From contig JASHOD010000074.1 in NCBI GenBank assembly GCA_030041295.1, forward strand, positions 62,001 to 126,000: a DNA stretch of 64,000 nt. Reading direction: 5' to 3'. Positions 53,899 to 62,317 of the stretch are shown here, piece after piece; the first letter of the stretch is position 1, and every line of letters begins with the position of its first letter. The position numbers and the translations under genes are program-made. The stretch is from Nitrososphaerales archaeon. Its GTDB lineage: Archaea > Thermoproteota > Nitrososphaeria > Nitrososphaerales > CADDZS01. The notes beneath the pieces are model-generated. The model worked only from the letters and a program-made list of their open reading frames with translations. It did no database searches and had not been told where the DNA came from.

Positions 53899-54942
53899 TT
53901 GATTTCCATATTGCCGGTTCCTCTGTTCGTGATTTTTTCCTTCTTCCAAGATTACTTCTCAACGAATTATATTGCAACAGGTCTAGGAATAGGTATTGGG
54001 GTTTTCGTCATTTCATACTTATTATTTCGTCGCTCAAACAATCAATCATTCAAGACAAACCTTCTTCTTCTGATGCTCGCTGATTCCACGTCGTTATGGA
54101 TCTTTGTTCTATCTAGTCTAGCGTTCTGCATTACCTTTGCTCAGCAGTATTGGACTTCTGCGGAGCCGACAATAGCCTTCGTCTCACGTTTGGCCCTCTT
54201 TACCAGTTTCGGAACAAGTGTTATTCTGGTCGGTGTATTTAGAAAGAGAACAATTGACAGTACATATAGGACAATCCGCCGTAACTCTGTGATATTTGGT
54301 CTCGAAATAAACGAAGGAAATATTACTAATGTTTCGAGAGCTAACAGGATCTTTCAAAACCTTCTGAATAAGTTATCATCAGCATTAACAAAACGGGTAT
54401 CCTTCGCCCTTCTAACATCGGGCGATGGTTTTTTACCCGCATCGCTCGCCTTTGATTCGCGTAAGCTAAAGATAATCGGGCTACAGGAAGAAATCGAATC
54501 TCTTCTTGACGACGACGAACTCGAAAGCGTGCTCGCACACGAATTAGGTCACATAGCGAATCGCGACGCGCTTCAGAAAACAATTGCAACTGGATATCGC
54601 ATCGCCTTTCCATTCGACCCTTTTGCGCGCTTCATCGAAGCAGCGATTTATCGCAAGTGCGAGATTTCCGCTGACGAATACTCCGTAAAGCTGACCTCTA
54701 AGCCCGCATCACTGGCTGCGGCACTATTGAAGATCTACGAAAACGCCTTGCTCCAAATTCCAAAGCAACAGCTTATCGCCCCGATTGGCCCCGCCTCGTC
54801 TCAGCTATCCGTACTAAATGCGAAAAGAGAAAACTCCGAATCCGCCGATCGTAGGCGCAATTGGGGCTTTGGAGTTAGAATGTTATTGAGCAAGCAGCCC
54901 ACCCTGCAGGATAGAATAGAAGGGCTTCTTTCACGAGAATAA
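53899..54942 (+). CDS. M48-type membrane metallopeptidase, BlaR1-like partner of BlaI
   Basis: A 347-residue protein with membrane segments at about 5-18, 22-42, 50-75 and 95-115. A cytoplasmic peptidase domain follows, with the zinc motif LESVLAHELGHIANRD (HELGH at about 212-216) and the third ligand in KCEISADEYSVKL (about 255). No C-terminal sensor domain such as a penicillin-binding domain is present. It probably cleaves the BlaI-like repressor or itself. The signal is unknown, and beta-lactams are not expected in an archaeon. TTG start; the close spacing supports an operon. Confidence 0.85.
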   Translation: MISILPVPLFVIFSFFQDYFSTNYIATGLGIGIGVFVISYLLFRRSNNQSFKTNLLLLMLADSTSLWIFVLSSLAFCITFAQQYWTSAEPTIAFVSRLALFTSFGTSVILVGVFRKRTIDSTYRTIRRNSVIFGLEINEGNITNVSRANRIFQNLLNKLSSALTKRVSFALLTSGDGFLPASLAFDSRKLKIIGLQEEIESLLDDDELESVLAHELGHIANRDALQKTIATGYRIAFPFDPFARFIEAAIYRKCEISADEYSVKLTSKPASLAAALLKIYENALLQIPKQQLIAPIGPASSQLSVLNAKRENSESADRRRNWGFGVRMLLSKQPTLQDRIEGLLSRE

Positions 54943-55137
54943 GAAAGAAATATTTTCAGGAAGTATCCGAAAGAATATGATTGTGAGAAGAGTGAGGCTC
55001 TAGCGTCGTTAGAAATAGTTCTTCCATGTTTATCAGTTCGTTCGTTTGCTCTATTCACTTTGAATTAGATACTGTCGAAAGGCGAATTTAGTTTTTCCAT
55101 CGAAAGGAAAGGAGATTCAAATCTTTCGTGTACTTTT

Positions 55138-55323
55138 TTGATTGACAAAGGAAGACCGTATTCTAAAATCGTCCAGCAAATTTCGGCCGTAAAGGCAGGG
55201 CTGGATAGCGCTGTTCAAGTGATTTTGGAAGACTTTGGAGGATTGCGTTGCAGCATCGACGAAGAGCAGGACTGCGACCTAACGGCTGTCGAATTGAAAG
55301 AAGCCGTGGCTAGAATAAGATGA
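55138..55323 (+). CDS. Short CsoR/RcnR-like (DUF156) protein lacking its first helix
   Basis: A 61-residue protein: MIDKGRPYSKIVQQISAVKA, then GLDSAVQVILEDF and C near the end. This matches helix 2 onward of CsoR/FrmR regulators (M.EEGR.C.DIL.QI.AV..AL.....IL..H...C). Compared with CsoR, the first Cys ligand is Tyr and the His is Phe; only the last Cys remains. The N-terminal helix with its R..GQ motif is missing and is not found upstream in other frames. It could be a degenerate or cofactor-free relative. The TTG start is uncertain. Confidence 0.45.
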   Translation: MIDKGRPYSKIVQQISAVKAGLDSAVQVILEDFGGLRCSIDEEQDCDLTAVELKEAVARIR

Positions 55324-55386
55324 AATACACATATCATAGGATTCTGGCCCTCGGGCGTTGAAGGAGAATGAGCTGATTTTTAGTTC

Positions 55387-55665
55387 TTGACGCACATCCT
55401 AGTTTTTGTCGACATATTCGTGGACTCTCCGAGGATGGATGAGGTGGTCACCACTCTCTCGAATATTCCAAACGTGGTGGAACTTTATGAGGTGACGGGG
55501 GAATTTGACATAGTTTCCTTGGTAAGCGCGAAGGACATCGAAGAGTTCAGAAGCTTACTCAAAGACAAAATAATGAAAATTCGGGGCGTAAAGAGCACGG
55601 TTAGCTCAGTCGTTCTTTTCGCTCACAACGGTCCGTACGCTGCGTTCAGCAGGCCTCAGCCCTAA
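55387..55665 (+). CDS. Stand-alone RAM (Lrp/AsnC ligand-binding) domain protein
   Basis: A 92-residue protein. LVFVDIFVDSPRMDEVVTTL, VVELYEVTGEFDIVSLVSAK and DIEEFRSLLKDKIMKIRGVK form the beta-alpha-beta-beta-alpha-beta RAM fold of Lrp/AsnC regulators. There is no DNA-binding helix-turn-helix. Such SraM-type proteins bind amino acids and may assemble with full-length Lrp proteins. TTG start. A paralogue (55888-56151) faces it from the other strand, with a palindrome between them. Confidence 0.8.
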   Translation: MTHILVFVDIFVDSPRMDEVVTTLSNIPNVVELYEVTGEFDIVSLVSAKDIEEFRSLLKDKIMKIRGVKSTVSSVVLFAHNGPYAAFSRPQP

Positions 55666-55817
55666 ACATTTTGAGACTCACTGGAAAGAGACTATTGTTG
55701 AATTCTCTATCAAAAAGAAAGTAGCTTTTCGCTATACAGCAAGTATTACTGGGATCTCATTGCTTTATTAAGGCAACTTCACGCACAATCTGCATAGGCG
55801 TGAAATCCTACGCGGTT

Positions 55818-55834
55818 CAACGCATAATGCGTTG
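55818..55834. promoter_or_regulatory. Perfect 17-bp palindrome between two RAM-domain genes
   Basis: CAACGCATAATGCGTTG: two eight-base arms around a single A. About one such palindrome is expected by chance in a window this long, so the claim rests on position. It is the only strong dyad in the 222-base gap between two Lrp-type ligand-domain genes, and Lrp/AsnC sites are typically dyads of this size. The genes converge here, so it may instead serve as a bidirectional transcription end or belong to an unannotated transcript. Confidence 0.35.
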
Positions 55835-55887
55835 TTCAAAGAGTCTGTCAGGAAAATGGAGAATAAATGGTACACTTCAACGGATCA

Positions 55888-56151
55888 TTAATGATTCGAT
55901 AGACTCTTGTGATTTGCAAGAGAAAGCGAGGTTATAATCTCCCTGACGCCGCTGATTTTCATTATGTGATTTTTCAGGATGTCTCTGAATTCATCAATGT
56001 CCGATGCCGCAACTATAGACACAATATTGCAACCGTTGCCCGTTACCTGATACACTTCCTTTGTATTTGGAAGTTCTTTCAAAGAAGCAACAGCTCTGTC
56101 CATTTGCATTGTATCGACGAGAATGTCTACGAATGCTAAAATATCGCTCAC
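55888..56151 (-). CDS. Stand-alone RAM (Lrp/AsnC ligand-binding) domain protein, paralogue
   Basis: An 87-residue protein. ILAFVDILVDTMQMDRAVAS, NTKEVYQVTGNGCNIVSIVA and DIDEFRDILKNHIMKISGVR align along their length with the protein encoded at 55387-55665, so they are recent or conserved duplicates in opposite orientation. There is no HTH. The GTG start lies about 36 bases after an AT-rich GATAAAGAG. A role as an amino-acid sensor partner of an Lrp protein encoded elsewhere is likely but inferred. Confidence 0.8.
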   Translation of the reverse strand: MSDILAFVDILVDTMQMDRAVASLKELPNTKEVYQVTGNGCNIVSIVAASDIDEFRDILKNHIMKISGVREIITSLSLANHKSLSNH

Positions 56152-56289
56152 GATAGAAACAGTATCAAGCCTCTCGACAAATACTCTTTATCTGCATTTT
56201 GAATACAATCAGAAAATCGAAAAGCAAAAGAACTTCGATAGAATTGTCAAAGCTACTTCGCGCTTAAAATATTGGTTCTCCCTCTTGCT

Positions 56290-57276
56290 CTAGTGATTAA
56301 TTAACAGATACGAAATCCCAAATCCGGTCCCTGTACAAAGTAAGGTGACAATTACCCAGTCCCTGATCATTGTCACTAAAACGGATCTATTGATTACCGT
56401 TGGCCCTCTAGCGCTTCCGGCTCCGAGCATCCCTCCAATAACAACCTGAGTCAGGGAAACGGGGATGGAAAACTGAGTAAAGAGCCAGATAACAAAGGCT
56501 GTCCCGAGCATCGAGGAAAGTACCTTAACCTGGCTCAGCGTAATTATCTTGTCTCCGACAACCTTCGCAAGTGCTTGTCCGAAGAGAGCCGTCCCCAATG
56601 CGATTCCGAAATAGATTCCGACTTCGACGGCCAGCTCCGAGCCAACCGCGCTTTTCAGAGAAGAGTTTGCGTTGAGCGCAAAGGATAAGATCATCCCAAC
56701 ATTGTTCGCCCCGAGCGCGTAGGCGACGTAGAACACCACCCCGAATAGCACAAGACGGTTTATCCAACTTACGGACGCAAAAGAAATTGATTTTTCAAAT
56801 TTTGTCAGTACGAGATAAATCAGAATAACAACGCCCATGCAGAAAAACGGAGCAACAACCCATGAAGCAAGAACTTCTATCAGGAACGAAATGCTCAGTA
56901 CGGCCTTGCTTGCGAGCGTAACCCCGACGAAGGATCCTACAACGCAATTGGACAGGCTGACGGGAATCTTCACCAAAGTCAGGATAAGAAATAGGAAGAA
57001 AGTGACGGATACACCGATTAGGATCTCTTGAACACCGATCGTCCCCTGAATAAGCTTGCCGAATACACTATGTGTCATCTTGTCCCCCTCCACGATGAAT
57101 CCGACGAACATGCCTAGTAAAGCAAGAATCAATGCTAGCCTGTAGGTGACGAGGTTTGCGAGATTTCCGGTCATGAGACTGGAATTATTCCAGCCCAAAA
57201 CAAAGGCAGTAAGGATACACGCTAATATCACAAGGGCAAGCTCGATGCCCTGCGAAAGTAGAATATCAACAACCAA
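56290..57276 (-). CDS. PiT-family phosphate permease
   Basis: A 328-residue membrane protein in two homologous halves, each with the PiT signature in degenerate form: FVLGWNNSSLMTGNLANLVT near the N-terminus and AYALGANNVGMILSFAL near residue 190. Further family marks are SLSNCVVGSFVGVTLASKAV and PVSLTQVVIGGMLGAGSARG. It imports phosphate with protons or sodium. It is encoded 28 bases downstream of the DUF47 gene. Both signature Asp residues of GANDVAN are Asn here, which may alter ion coupling. Confidence 0.85.
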   Translation of the reverse strand: MVVDILLSQGIELALVILACILTAFVLGWNNSSLMTGNLANLVTYRLALILALLGMFVGFIVEGDKMTHSVFGKLIQGTIGVQEILIGVSVTFFLFLILTLVKIPVSLSNCVVGSFVGVTLASKAVLSISFLIEVLASWVVAPFFCMGVVILIYLVLTKFEKSISFASVSWINRLVLFGVVFYVAYALGANNVGMILSFALNANSSLKSAVGSELAVEVGIYFGIALGTALFGQALAKVVGDKIITLSQVKVLSSMLGTAFVIWLFTQFSIPVSLTQVVIGGMLGAGSARGPTVINRSVLVTMIRDWVIVTLLCTGTGFGISYLLINH

Positions 57277-57304
57277 AGTAGAGAAACGCGCTTTTCCTTT
57301 TTAG

Positions 57305-57997
57305 CTAAGTGTAGCCCTTTGCAATTAAAACTAAAAGTACATCCGACGCGTCTTCCGCACTGTCAGCTACATCGTCAGCGATCTCCAAGAATTCTTTCAG
57401 CATGATTATATCAAGAGGATCGGCCTTTATCTCGTTCTTGAGCAAATTATCCAAGATGCTTGCGCGAATTTCGTCTGCTTCTTCTTCCTTCCTTTCGACC
57501 TTTGTCGCAAGTTCTACTACTTTCGTTTTGGCGTCTTTTTCTCCTAGTGCAAGTACAGCTACTTTCAGGGCATCGTCTGTTTCGATGAGCTTGTCAATGA
57601 AAGAGCGCACGTCTCTTTTGAAAAGATAGTCAGTCACTTCGAGTGGTATGTTGCGTTGAGAGAAAACTCTCGAAGAATCTTTCCCAGCATCAGCGATGTT
57701 ATCAATGTATTCGAGTATTTCGAGAAGATCCTCCCTGATTCCTCCGAAGAAAGATCCGCTACTGATATCCTCGATAGCTTTTTGGTGCATGGAATCCGCC
57801 TTCGTTTCCATTTCCCCAATGCTTTTTGCCACACTCAAAACCATTGACTTGTCGTGATTTTTGAGTGAATCAACTAGTTTGACTAATCCACGAGCTGTTT
57901 CGATCGCAAAGTCCAAATTCGTTATGACAAGTTTCAGAACCTCGTCTTCTCCGCGAGAAAATATGCTAAAGCGATGATGTGTCGTCGATGTTGACAA
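57305..57997 (-). CDS. DUF47/PhoU-like protein (Pit accessory)
   Basis: A 230-residue all-helical protein. LKLVITNLDFAIETARGLVK, IGEMETKADSMHQKAIEDI, IREDLLEILEYIDNIADAG, and the second EEEADEIRASILDNLL with the matching LKEFLEIADDVADSAEDASD are the paired metal-binding E...E..AD motifs of the PhoU/DUF47 fold. It regulates the adjacent PiT transporter. TTG start with a TATA-like CCTTATCATTG about 30 bases upstream, and an inverted repeat just beyond that (58035-58055). Confidence 0.88.
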   Translation of the reverse strand: MSTSTTHHRFSIFSRGEDEVLKLVITNLDFAIETARGLVKLVDSLKNHDKSMVLSVAKSIGEMETKADSMHQKAIEDISSGSFFGGIREDLLEILEYIDNIADAGKDSSRVFSQRNIPLEVTDYLFKRDVRSFIDKLIETDDALKVAVLALGEKDAKTKVVELATKVERKEEEADEIRASILDNLLKNEIKADPLDIIMLKEFLEIADDVADSAEDASDVLLVLIAKGYT

Positions 57998-58034
57998 TGT
58001 TCAAGAAAAGATGTGCCGCATTAACAATGATAAG

Positions 58035-58055
58035 GTTTCCCGACTGTCAGGAAAC
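58035..58055. promoter_or_regulatory. Inverted repeat upstream of the phosphate-uptake promoter
   Basis: GTTTCC, nine bases, GGAAAC, directly upstream of the TATA-like box of the DUF47-PiT operon. Weak outer arms (GATAA and TTATC) extend it. The position just upstream of BRE/TATA suits an activator site. Six-base arms alone could arise by chance. Confidence 0.3.
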
Positions 58056-58218
58056 AAGATTATCTTTTGGCCAATGGAAGATTCCCATTCTTTCCGCTTA
58101 AAGTTGATTGACAGGATTGGAGAGATCTTGGCCTTTTCCATATTTTAGCAAAGAGAGGCTTGTAGTGAGGAAAGACTAAGAGATAAACATCCGAAAAACT
58201 ACTCGGGTTTTTCCTTTC

Positions 58219-58728
58219 TTGGAAAATAGTTTTGAGCATCGATATTGGAGCTTAGGATTCAGTGTCATTGGAGCTATCGTCGATTTTATTTCAGCCGCTT
58301 TGATTTGGTCTAACTTGCGTCCAGTTTACGAGATTATGAGTATGACCTATGCTTACAATACTCTGGATGTAATTTGGATAATTTCACTCGTACTACTCGG
58401 AGGGCTGATTTTATTCACGGGTTTTCTCGCTATTTCCGCCTTTGGAATGAAGAATATGAGAGCGCTTGGTGTCTCCATGGCTGTTTTCGGATTCGTGATG
58501 ATCGGTTCTGGTTTGCTCATGACAATAGGAATGAGTCCAACAATGATGGGAATGTCAAAGGCACTGCTGATAGGTGTTGTTATGCTAATTATCGGGGCAT
58601 TGATGATTCTAAGAGGTTGTTGGATGCCATTAAGAAAGGCAAGAAAAAATGAAAAGATGCTAGACAATACAGACATGACATCTCCAGATGCTGGAACAAA
58701 AACTTCCAACAATAACTTTCAAAAGTAG
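58219..58728 (+). CDS. Four-helix hypothetical membrane protein
   Basis: A 169-residue protein from a TTG, about 30 bases after an AT-rich AGATAAACAT. Hydrophobic segments fall at about 11-30, 52-74, 80-103 and 110-130. The third and fourth are rich in Met and Gly (LLMTIGMSPTMMGMSKALLI). A hydrophilic Asn/Thr-rich tail follows. No family is recognised; the Met-rich segment could bind copper, but that is speculation. Confidence 0.6.
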   Translation: MENSFEHRYWSLGFSVIGAIVDFISAALIWSNLRPVYEIMSMTYAYNTLDVIWIISLVLLGGLILFTGFLAISAFGMKNMRALGVSMAVFGFVMIGSGLLMTIGMSPTMMGMSKALLIGVVMLIIGALMILRGCWMPLRKARKNEKMLDNTDMTSPDAGTKTSNNNFQK

Positions 58729-58783
58729 ACTTTCTACACATCGTCTGATGGGGAAGTTGAAGCGGGCACTATAACTTGGCAAC

Positions 58784-59062
58784 TCAACCAGGGTGAGTAA
58801 ATTCTTTTGCTTCGTGCCGGCTTGCGTAGGCTGTTTCAGGAGAGTAGTGACACTTTGGACAGGAGATTTGGATGACCATTCGAGTTCCGCACTTAGGACA
58901 ATCGTTCGTGATTCTCTGCGATCCTCGGGCGAGGATAGCCGTTGCCTGAGGCGACGGACCGTAACAGCTCGCAATGTTTTTTGCTTCGCTATTTCTTGCC
59001 CGTGGTTTGACCTTTTTGCGCCGGGGCTTTCCTTGTCTTTTTTCCTTCTTTCGACTCGCCAT
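58784..59062 (-). CDS. Small basic zinc-ribbon protein
   Basis: A 92-residue protein. The N-terminal 28 residues are Lys/Arg-rich (RKKEKRQGKPRRKKVKPRAR). A zinc ribbon follows, with CPKCG and CPKCH 13 residues apart and one further Cys at ASCYGPS. The combination suggests an RNA- or DNA-binding protein of the type that accompanies archaeal information processing. The partner is unknown. The start is an ATG; nothing upstream suggests an operon. Confidence 0.65.
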   Translation of the reverse strand: MASRKKEKRQGKPRRKKVKPRARNSEAKNIASCYGPSPQATAILARGSQRITNDCPKCGTRMVIQISCPKCHYSPETAYASRHEAKEFTHPG

Positions 59063-59188
59063 TTGATTTCCTCGTACGCTACCTTTCGATGTCAGCTTTC
59101 TCTTTGGAACTTCTAGGATTCTCTATTCCCGAATTCTTCTTATAGAGTTGGCGCTATCTGGTAATTGAGAAAATAGGAATACTTATCC

Positions 59189-59587
59189 ATGTCCTCAGAA
59201 TCGTCCAATTCCCCGACATCTAAGGAAGAGGCTGAAAAGCCGAAAGCTCCCGCAAATATTGCTACACCTTCCTCTTCTTCCACCACTTCACCAAGTTCAT
59301 CGACTCCTCCTAGCGTAGTTCAGCCGAAGCAACCTCAGACAGTGGCATCCCCGACAACTGCGACGGCCCCCATGCCTACTCCCAGTCCTGTTGGGAAAAA
59401 GGAGTCTGATGACGGCCCTCTCCTATTCCACTTTGCCGAATGTACAAATTGCCACCACATTCTTCCAATCTCAACTAACACCGAAAAGTACTTTCCAATC
59501 CTGAGCAAGGATCCTAGAAAGCCGAAGGGCCTCGGAGAAACTTGCATGCGTTGCAGCGCAGATAGCTGGGTATTGGTAGTCGGATGA
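59189..59587 (+). CDS. Zinc-binding protein with a Ser/Thr/Pro-rich leader
   Basis: A 132-residue protein. The first 75 residues are almost entirely Ser, Thr, Pro and Ala (low complexity, probably disordered). The last 55 contain FAECTNCHHILPIS and ETCMRCSADSWVLVVG: two CxxC knuckles that would hold one zinc. There is no signal peptide, so it is cytosolic. No family is recognised beyond the zinc finger. ATG start with an AT-rich sequence about 25-30 bases upstream. Confidence 0.6.
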   Translation: MSSESSNSPTSKEEAEKPKAPANIATPSSSSTTSPSSSTPPSVVQPKQPQTVASPTTATAPMPTPSPVGKKESDDGPLLFHFAECTNCHHILPISTNTEKYFPILSKDPRKPKGLGETCMRCSADSWVLVVG

Positions 59588-59651
59588 AAACTTTCGGCAA
59601 TGAATAATTTGTAAATCGACGCATTCCCCAATTTATCATCAGATTGAAAGA

Positions 59652-59887
59652 ATGCCCCTCAAGAATAAAGACTAAGCCAACGACGGCTATGATGATGAGA
59701 TATCTCAAATTGAAGCCAACATCCTGAGATCGGCAGTCGAAAAGCTCAATTTCGTCTCTAGAAATGGCAACGGAAATAATCTGACGACGACGAGATGACT
59801 GTTTTCAGGTTTTGGCTGGAAAGAGGACGTGTCAGGGCCGTAGAGAACGCCCGGCTCGGCGAAATTTACGAAATTACTAGGGCGTGA
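59652..59887 (+). pseudogene. Pair of tiny overlapping frames, first with an in-frame TAA
   Basis: The ATG at 59652 reads seven codons to a TAA. The same frame then runs as ANDGYDDEISQIEANILRSA, VEKLNFVSRNGNGNN to a TGA at 59796. That TGA overlaps the ATG of a second frame of 30 residues (MTVFRFWLERGRVRAVENAR, LGEIYEITRA). The amphipathic composition looks coding. An AATTTATCA box lies about 20 bases before the first ATG. It is probably a small operon with a nonsense mutation, or remnants; no family is recognised. This covers most of the otherwise empty 59588-59908. Confidence 0.35.
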
Positions 59888-59908
59888 AATCGGGCATGCA
59901 CAATTGTA

Positions 59909-62194
59909 CTATTTGTCCCATTTGTCGTTCGAAGCCGATTCTAGGACGTCCGAACCTAGTTCGCTCTTGTTTAGGGAATCGGCTAGGCGCTTTACATTCT
60001 TGAAGTAAAACTCTTCGGCATACTCCTTCACCATTCTGCGGGTAGTGAATCTGGGAGTAAGTAGCGAAATAGACCCTTTCATCTTTTGTACCCATGAAAT
60101 GGGTATCCCTTGCGGATTTCTGCTGTAATATTCAGGGATAATTTCACTCTCCAACGTCGCGTATAGGGCTTCCGCGTCGGCCTTTGCTTGCTTGATCGGA
60201 TCTTCGTGAAAGTCAAGCGGATTTATCGCCCATCCGTACTCTGGGGAGTGAGCTTCGTCCCACCAGCCATCTAGCACACTGAAATTCAGTACACCATTCG
60301 GGACCGCTTTCATTCCGCTTGTTCCCGAAGCCTCCAATGGTCTTTGAGGATTGTTAAGCCACAGGTCGACGCCCTGGACCAAGTGGCGCGCTATTGAAAT
60401 ATCGTAATCGGGAAGGAAGACAACCCGCCCCGCACTATCGGCGCTTTTCGTGAAATTTACGATCTCCTGGATTACTTTCTTTCCTTCGTGGTCTCTGGGG
60501 TGGGCCTTTCCTGAAAAGATGAATTGCACGGGTCTATCCTTACTCATGAGGAGAGCAAGCAATTTCTCCCTTTCACTCAATATCAAAGAAGCTCGCTTGT
60601 AGGTAGCGAAGCGTCGAGCGAATCCGATAGTGAGAGCGTTCGGGTCTAGGACCTGACTCAACGCACCGCCTTGGTAGCCGTCCAAGGAAAAATTAGTCCT
60701 GACGTATTCCACCAGTTTTGATTTTTGCTTGATGTGAGTCTGCCAGACCAGGTCATCGGGAATTTCTGCGATGCGTGACCATACTTTCGGGTCACTCGTG
60801 TCCTCGTCCCATTCAGGTCCGAGGAATTGATCATACAAATCCGCGAAGGAATCCGAAATCCAAGAAAGCGAGTGAATCCCATTAGTTACCGAGCCGAGCT
60901 CCCTCTCAGGGTCATGCTCTTTCACGACGGTTTGCCACAATTTCGACGCCACCCGTCTATGGAGCTTCGAGACCGCGTTGGCACTGTTCGATAGGCGAAT
61001 CGCGAATATAACCATGTTGAATCCCGAAGATCCATTTTTTTCACGGCCTAAATCGAGAAGATCATCCAAGCTTATCCCAAGTTTTTTCGCGTACCAACCC
61101 AGATACCGCTCAATCAAGCTCTTGTCAAATACGTCTATTCCGGCCGCGACCGGCGTGTGGGTAGTGAACAAATTATAGGATTTGGATAACTCGATTGATT
61201 CCTTGAAACTCGTCCCGGGTTTGTCCTCTTCAACGATCTCGCGCAACCTTTCAAGTATCGCGAAGGCCGCATGCCCTTCATTCAGGTGATACACCGTAGG
61301 TTGAAGTCCTAATGCTCTAATAATCTTCGCTCCTCCGAAGCCGAGAATTATCTCCTGCTTTATTCTAGTGTGAATGTCCCCACCGTAGAGCTCTGCGGTT
61401 ATCTCGCAGTCTTCTTTCGAATTGAGGCCAGGAAGGTTCGTGTCCAAAAGAAGCAGAGTCGCGCGACCTACTGCGACTTTCCAGGCCCTTACTCTGACCT
61501 GCCTATCCTCGATAGGGACAGAGACGACGAGTGGTTCCTTTGAATTCGGATACAGTGCGGGTTCCATGGGTAGTTCCGATGGATTATTCTCGGGATAAGA
61601 TTCTAGCTGCCAACCGTCGGGTGTCAGGCTCTGCGAGAAGTAACCTCTTTTATAGAAGATTCCGATTCCTACAAGGGGGATGGCTAAATCAGACGCTGAC
61701 TTTAGGTGATCGCCAGAGAGAATTCCCAGCCCTCCGGAGTAAGTTCGCAGGCACTCTGTCAATCCAAACTCGGCCGAAAAGTACGCCACAAGTTCATTGC
61801 GCTCGAGTATTCCAAAGGTTCTTCTAAACCACGTATCTTCCTTCCTGCGAAGGTACTCCCTTTGGATATCGTACGCCCTAGAAAGTCGTGTAACAAATTC
61901 TTGGTTTGAGCCTAGCTCCTTGTATCTCGAATCACTTATCCGTTGCAACAATAAAACTGGATTGTGTCCTAGGCCGTCCCAAGCCGCAAGATCGATTTCT
62001 TCGAAAATTCGTCTGATCCTCCTATTCCACACCCAGTAAAGATTGCTCGCCAGAGGAACTAGTGGATTCAGGTTCTCAGGAAGTTTCAAAAAATTAATCT
62101 GTAAATTAGATAATTTATTAGCACCTGAGGAAAGGATCGCATTTGGATCAAGTTGTCGATGATCTTCTTGGCGTTTGGGATTGTCTGAATCCAT
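59909..62194 (-). CDS. Alpha-glucan (glycogen/maltodextrin) phosphorylase, GT35
   Basis: About 761 residues. The N-terminal DUF3417-type region (LPENLNPLVPLASNLYWVWN) precedes the GT-B fold with FSAEFGLTECLRTYSGGLGI, LGFGGAKIIRALGLQPTVYH and LNEGHAAFA. The C-terminal domain has SGKAHPRDHEGKKVIQEIVN and the pyridoxal-phosphate region EASGTSGMKAVPNGVLNFSV (about 620-640). It releases glucose-1-phosphate from alpha-1,4-glucans with phosphate. The start at ATG 62194 is preferred over GTG 62236, because a TATA-like TATATTAC (62244-62251, minus strand) leaves about 28 bases of leader. Confidence 0.92.
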   Translation of the reverse strand: MDSDNPKRQEDHRQLDPNAILSSGANKLSNLQINFLKLPENLNPLVPLASNLYWVWNRRIRRIFEEIDLAAWDGLGHNPVLLLQRISDSRYKELGSNQEFVTRLSRAYDIQREYLRRKEDTWFRRTFGILERNELVAYFSAEFGLTECLRTYSGGLGILSGDHLKSASDLAIPLVGIGIFYKRGYFSQSLTPDGWQLESYPENNPSELPMEPALYPNSKEPLVVSVPIEDRQVRVRAWKVAVGRATLLLLDTNLPGLNSKEDCEITAELYGGDIHTRIKQEIILGFGGAKIIRALGLQPTVYHLNEGHAAFAILERLREIVEEDKPGTSFKESIELSKSYNLFTTHTPVAAGIDVFDKSLIERYLGWYAKKLGISLDDLLDLGREKNGSSGFNMVIFAIRLSNSANAVSKLHRRVASKLWQTVVKEHDPERELGSVTNGIHSLSWISDSFADLYDQFLGPEWDEDTSDPKVWSRIAEIPDDLVWQTHIKQKSKLVEYVRTNFSLDGYQGGALSQVLDPNALTIGFARRFATYKRASLILSEREKLLALLMSKDRPVQFIFSGKAHPRDHEGKKVIQEIVNFTKSADSAGRVVFLPDYDISIARHLVQGVDLWLNNPQRPLEASGTSGMKAVPNGVLNFSVLDGWWDEAHSPEYGWAINPLDFHEDPIKQAKADAEALYATLESEIIPEYYSRNPQGIPISWVQKMKGSISLLTPRFTTRRMVKEYAEEFYFKNVKRLADSLNKSELGSDVLESASNDKWDK

Positions 62195-62317
62195 TAAGCG
62201 AGACGTCTCTGGGGAGGTTGCGCGAATCGTCCTCACTCCACTAGTAATATACTTTTTCGAAATCGTAAATGTTCAATAGAGTTGGACAATTGCTCTGGAT
62301 GGCGAATCGTAGTTATT

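Noticed and set aside
59690-59730. ATGATGA followed by CTGA, resembling C/D-box guide RNA elements
   Set aside because: There is only one C and one D element about 30 bases apart, with no internal D'/C' boxes or terminal stem, and the stretch reads as protein-like sequence.
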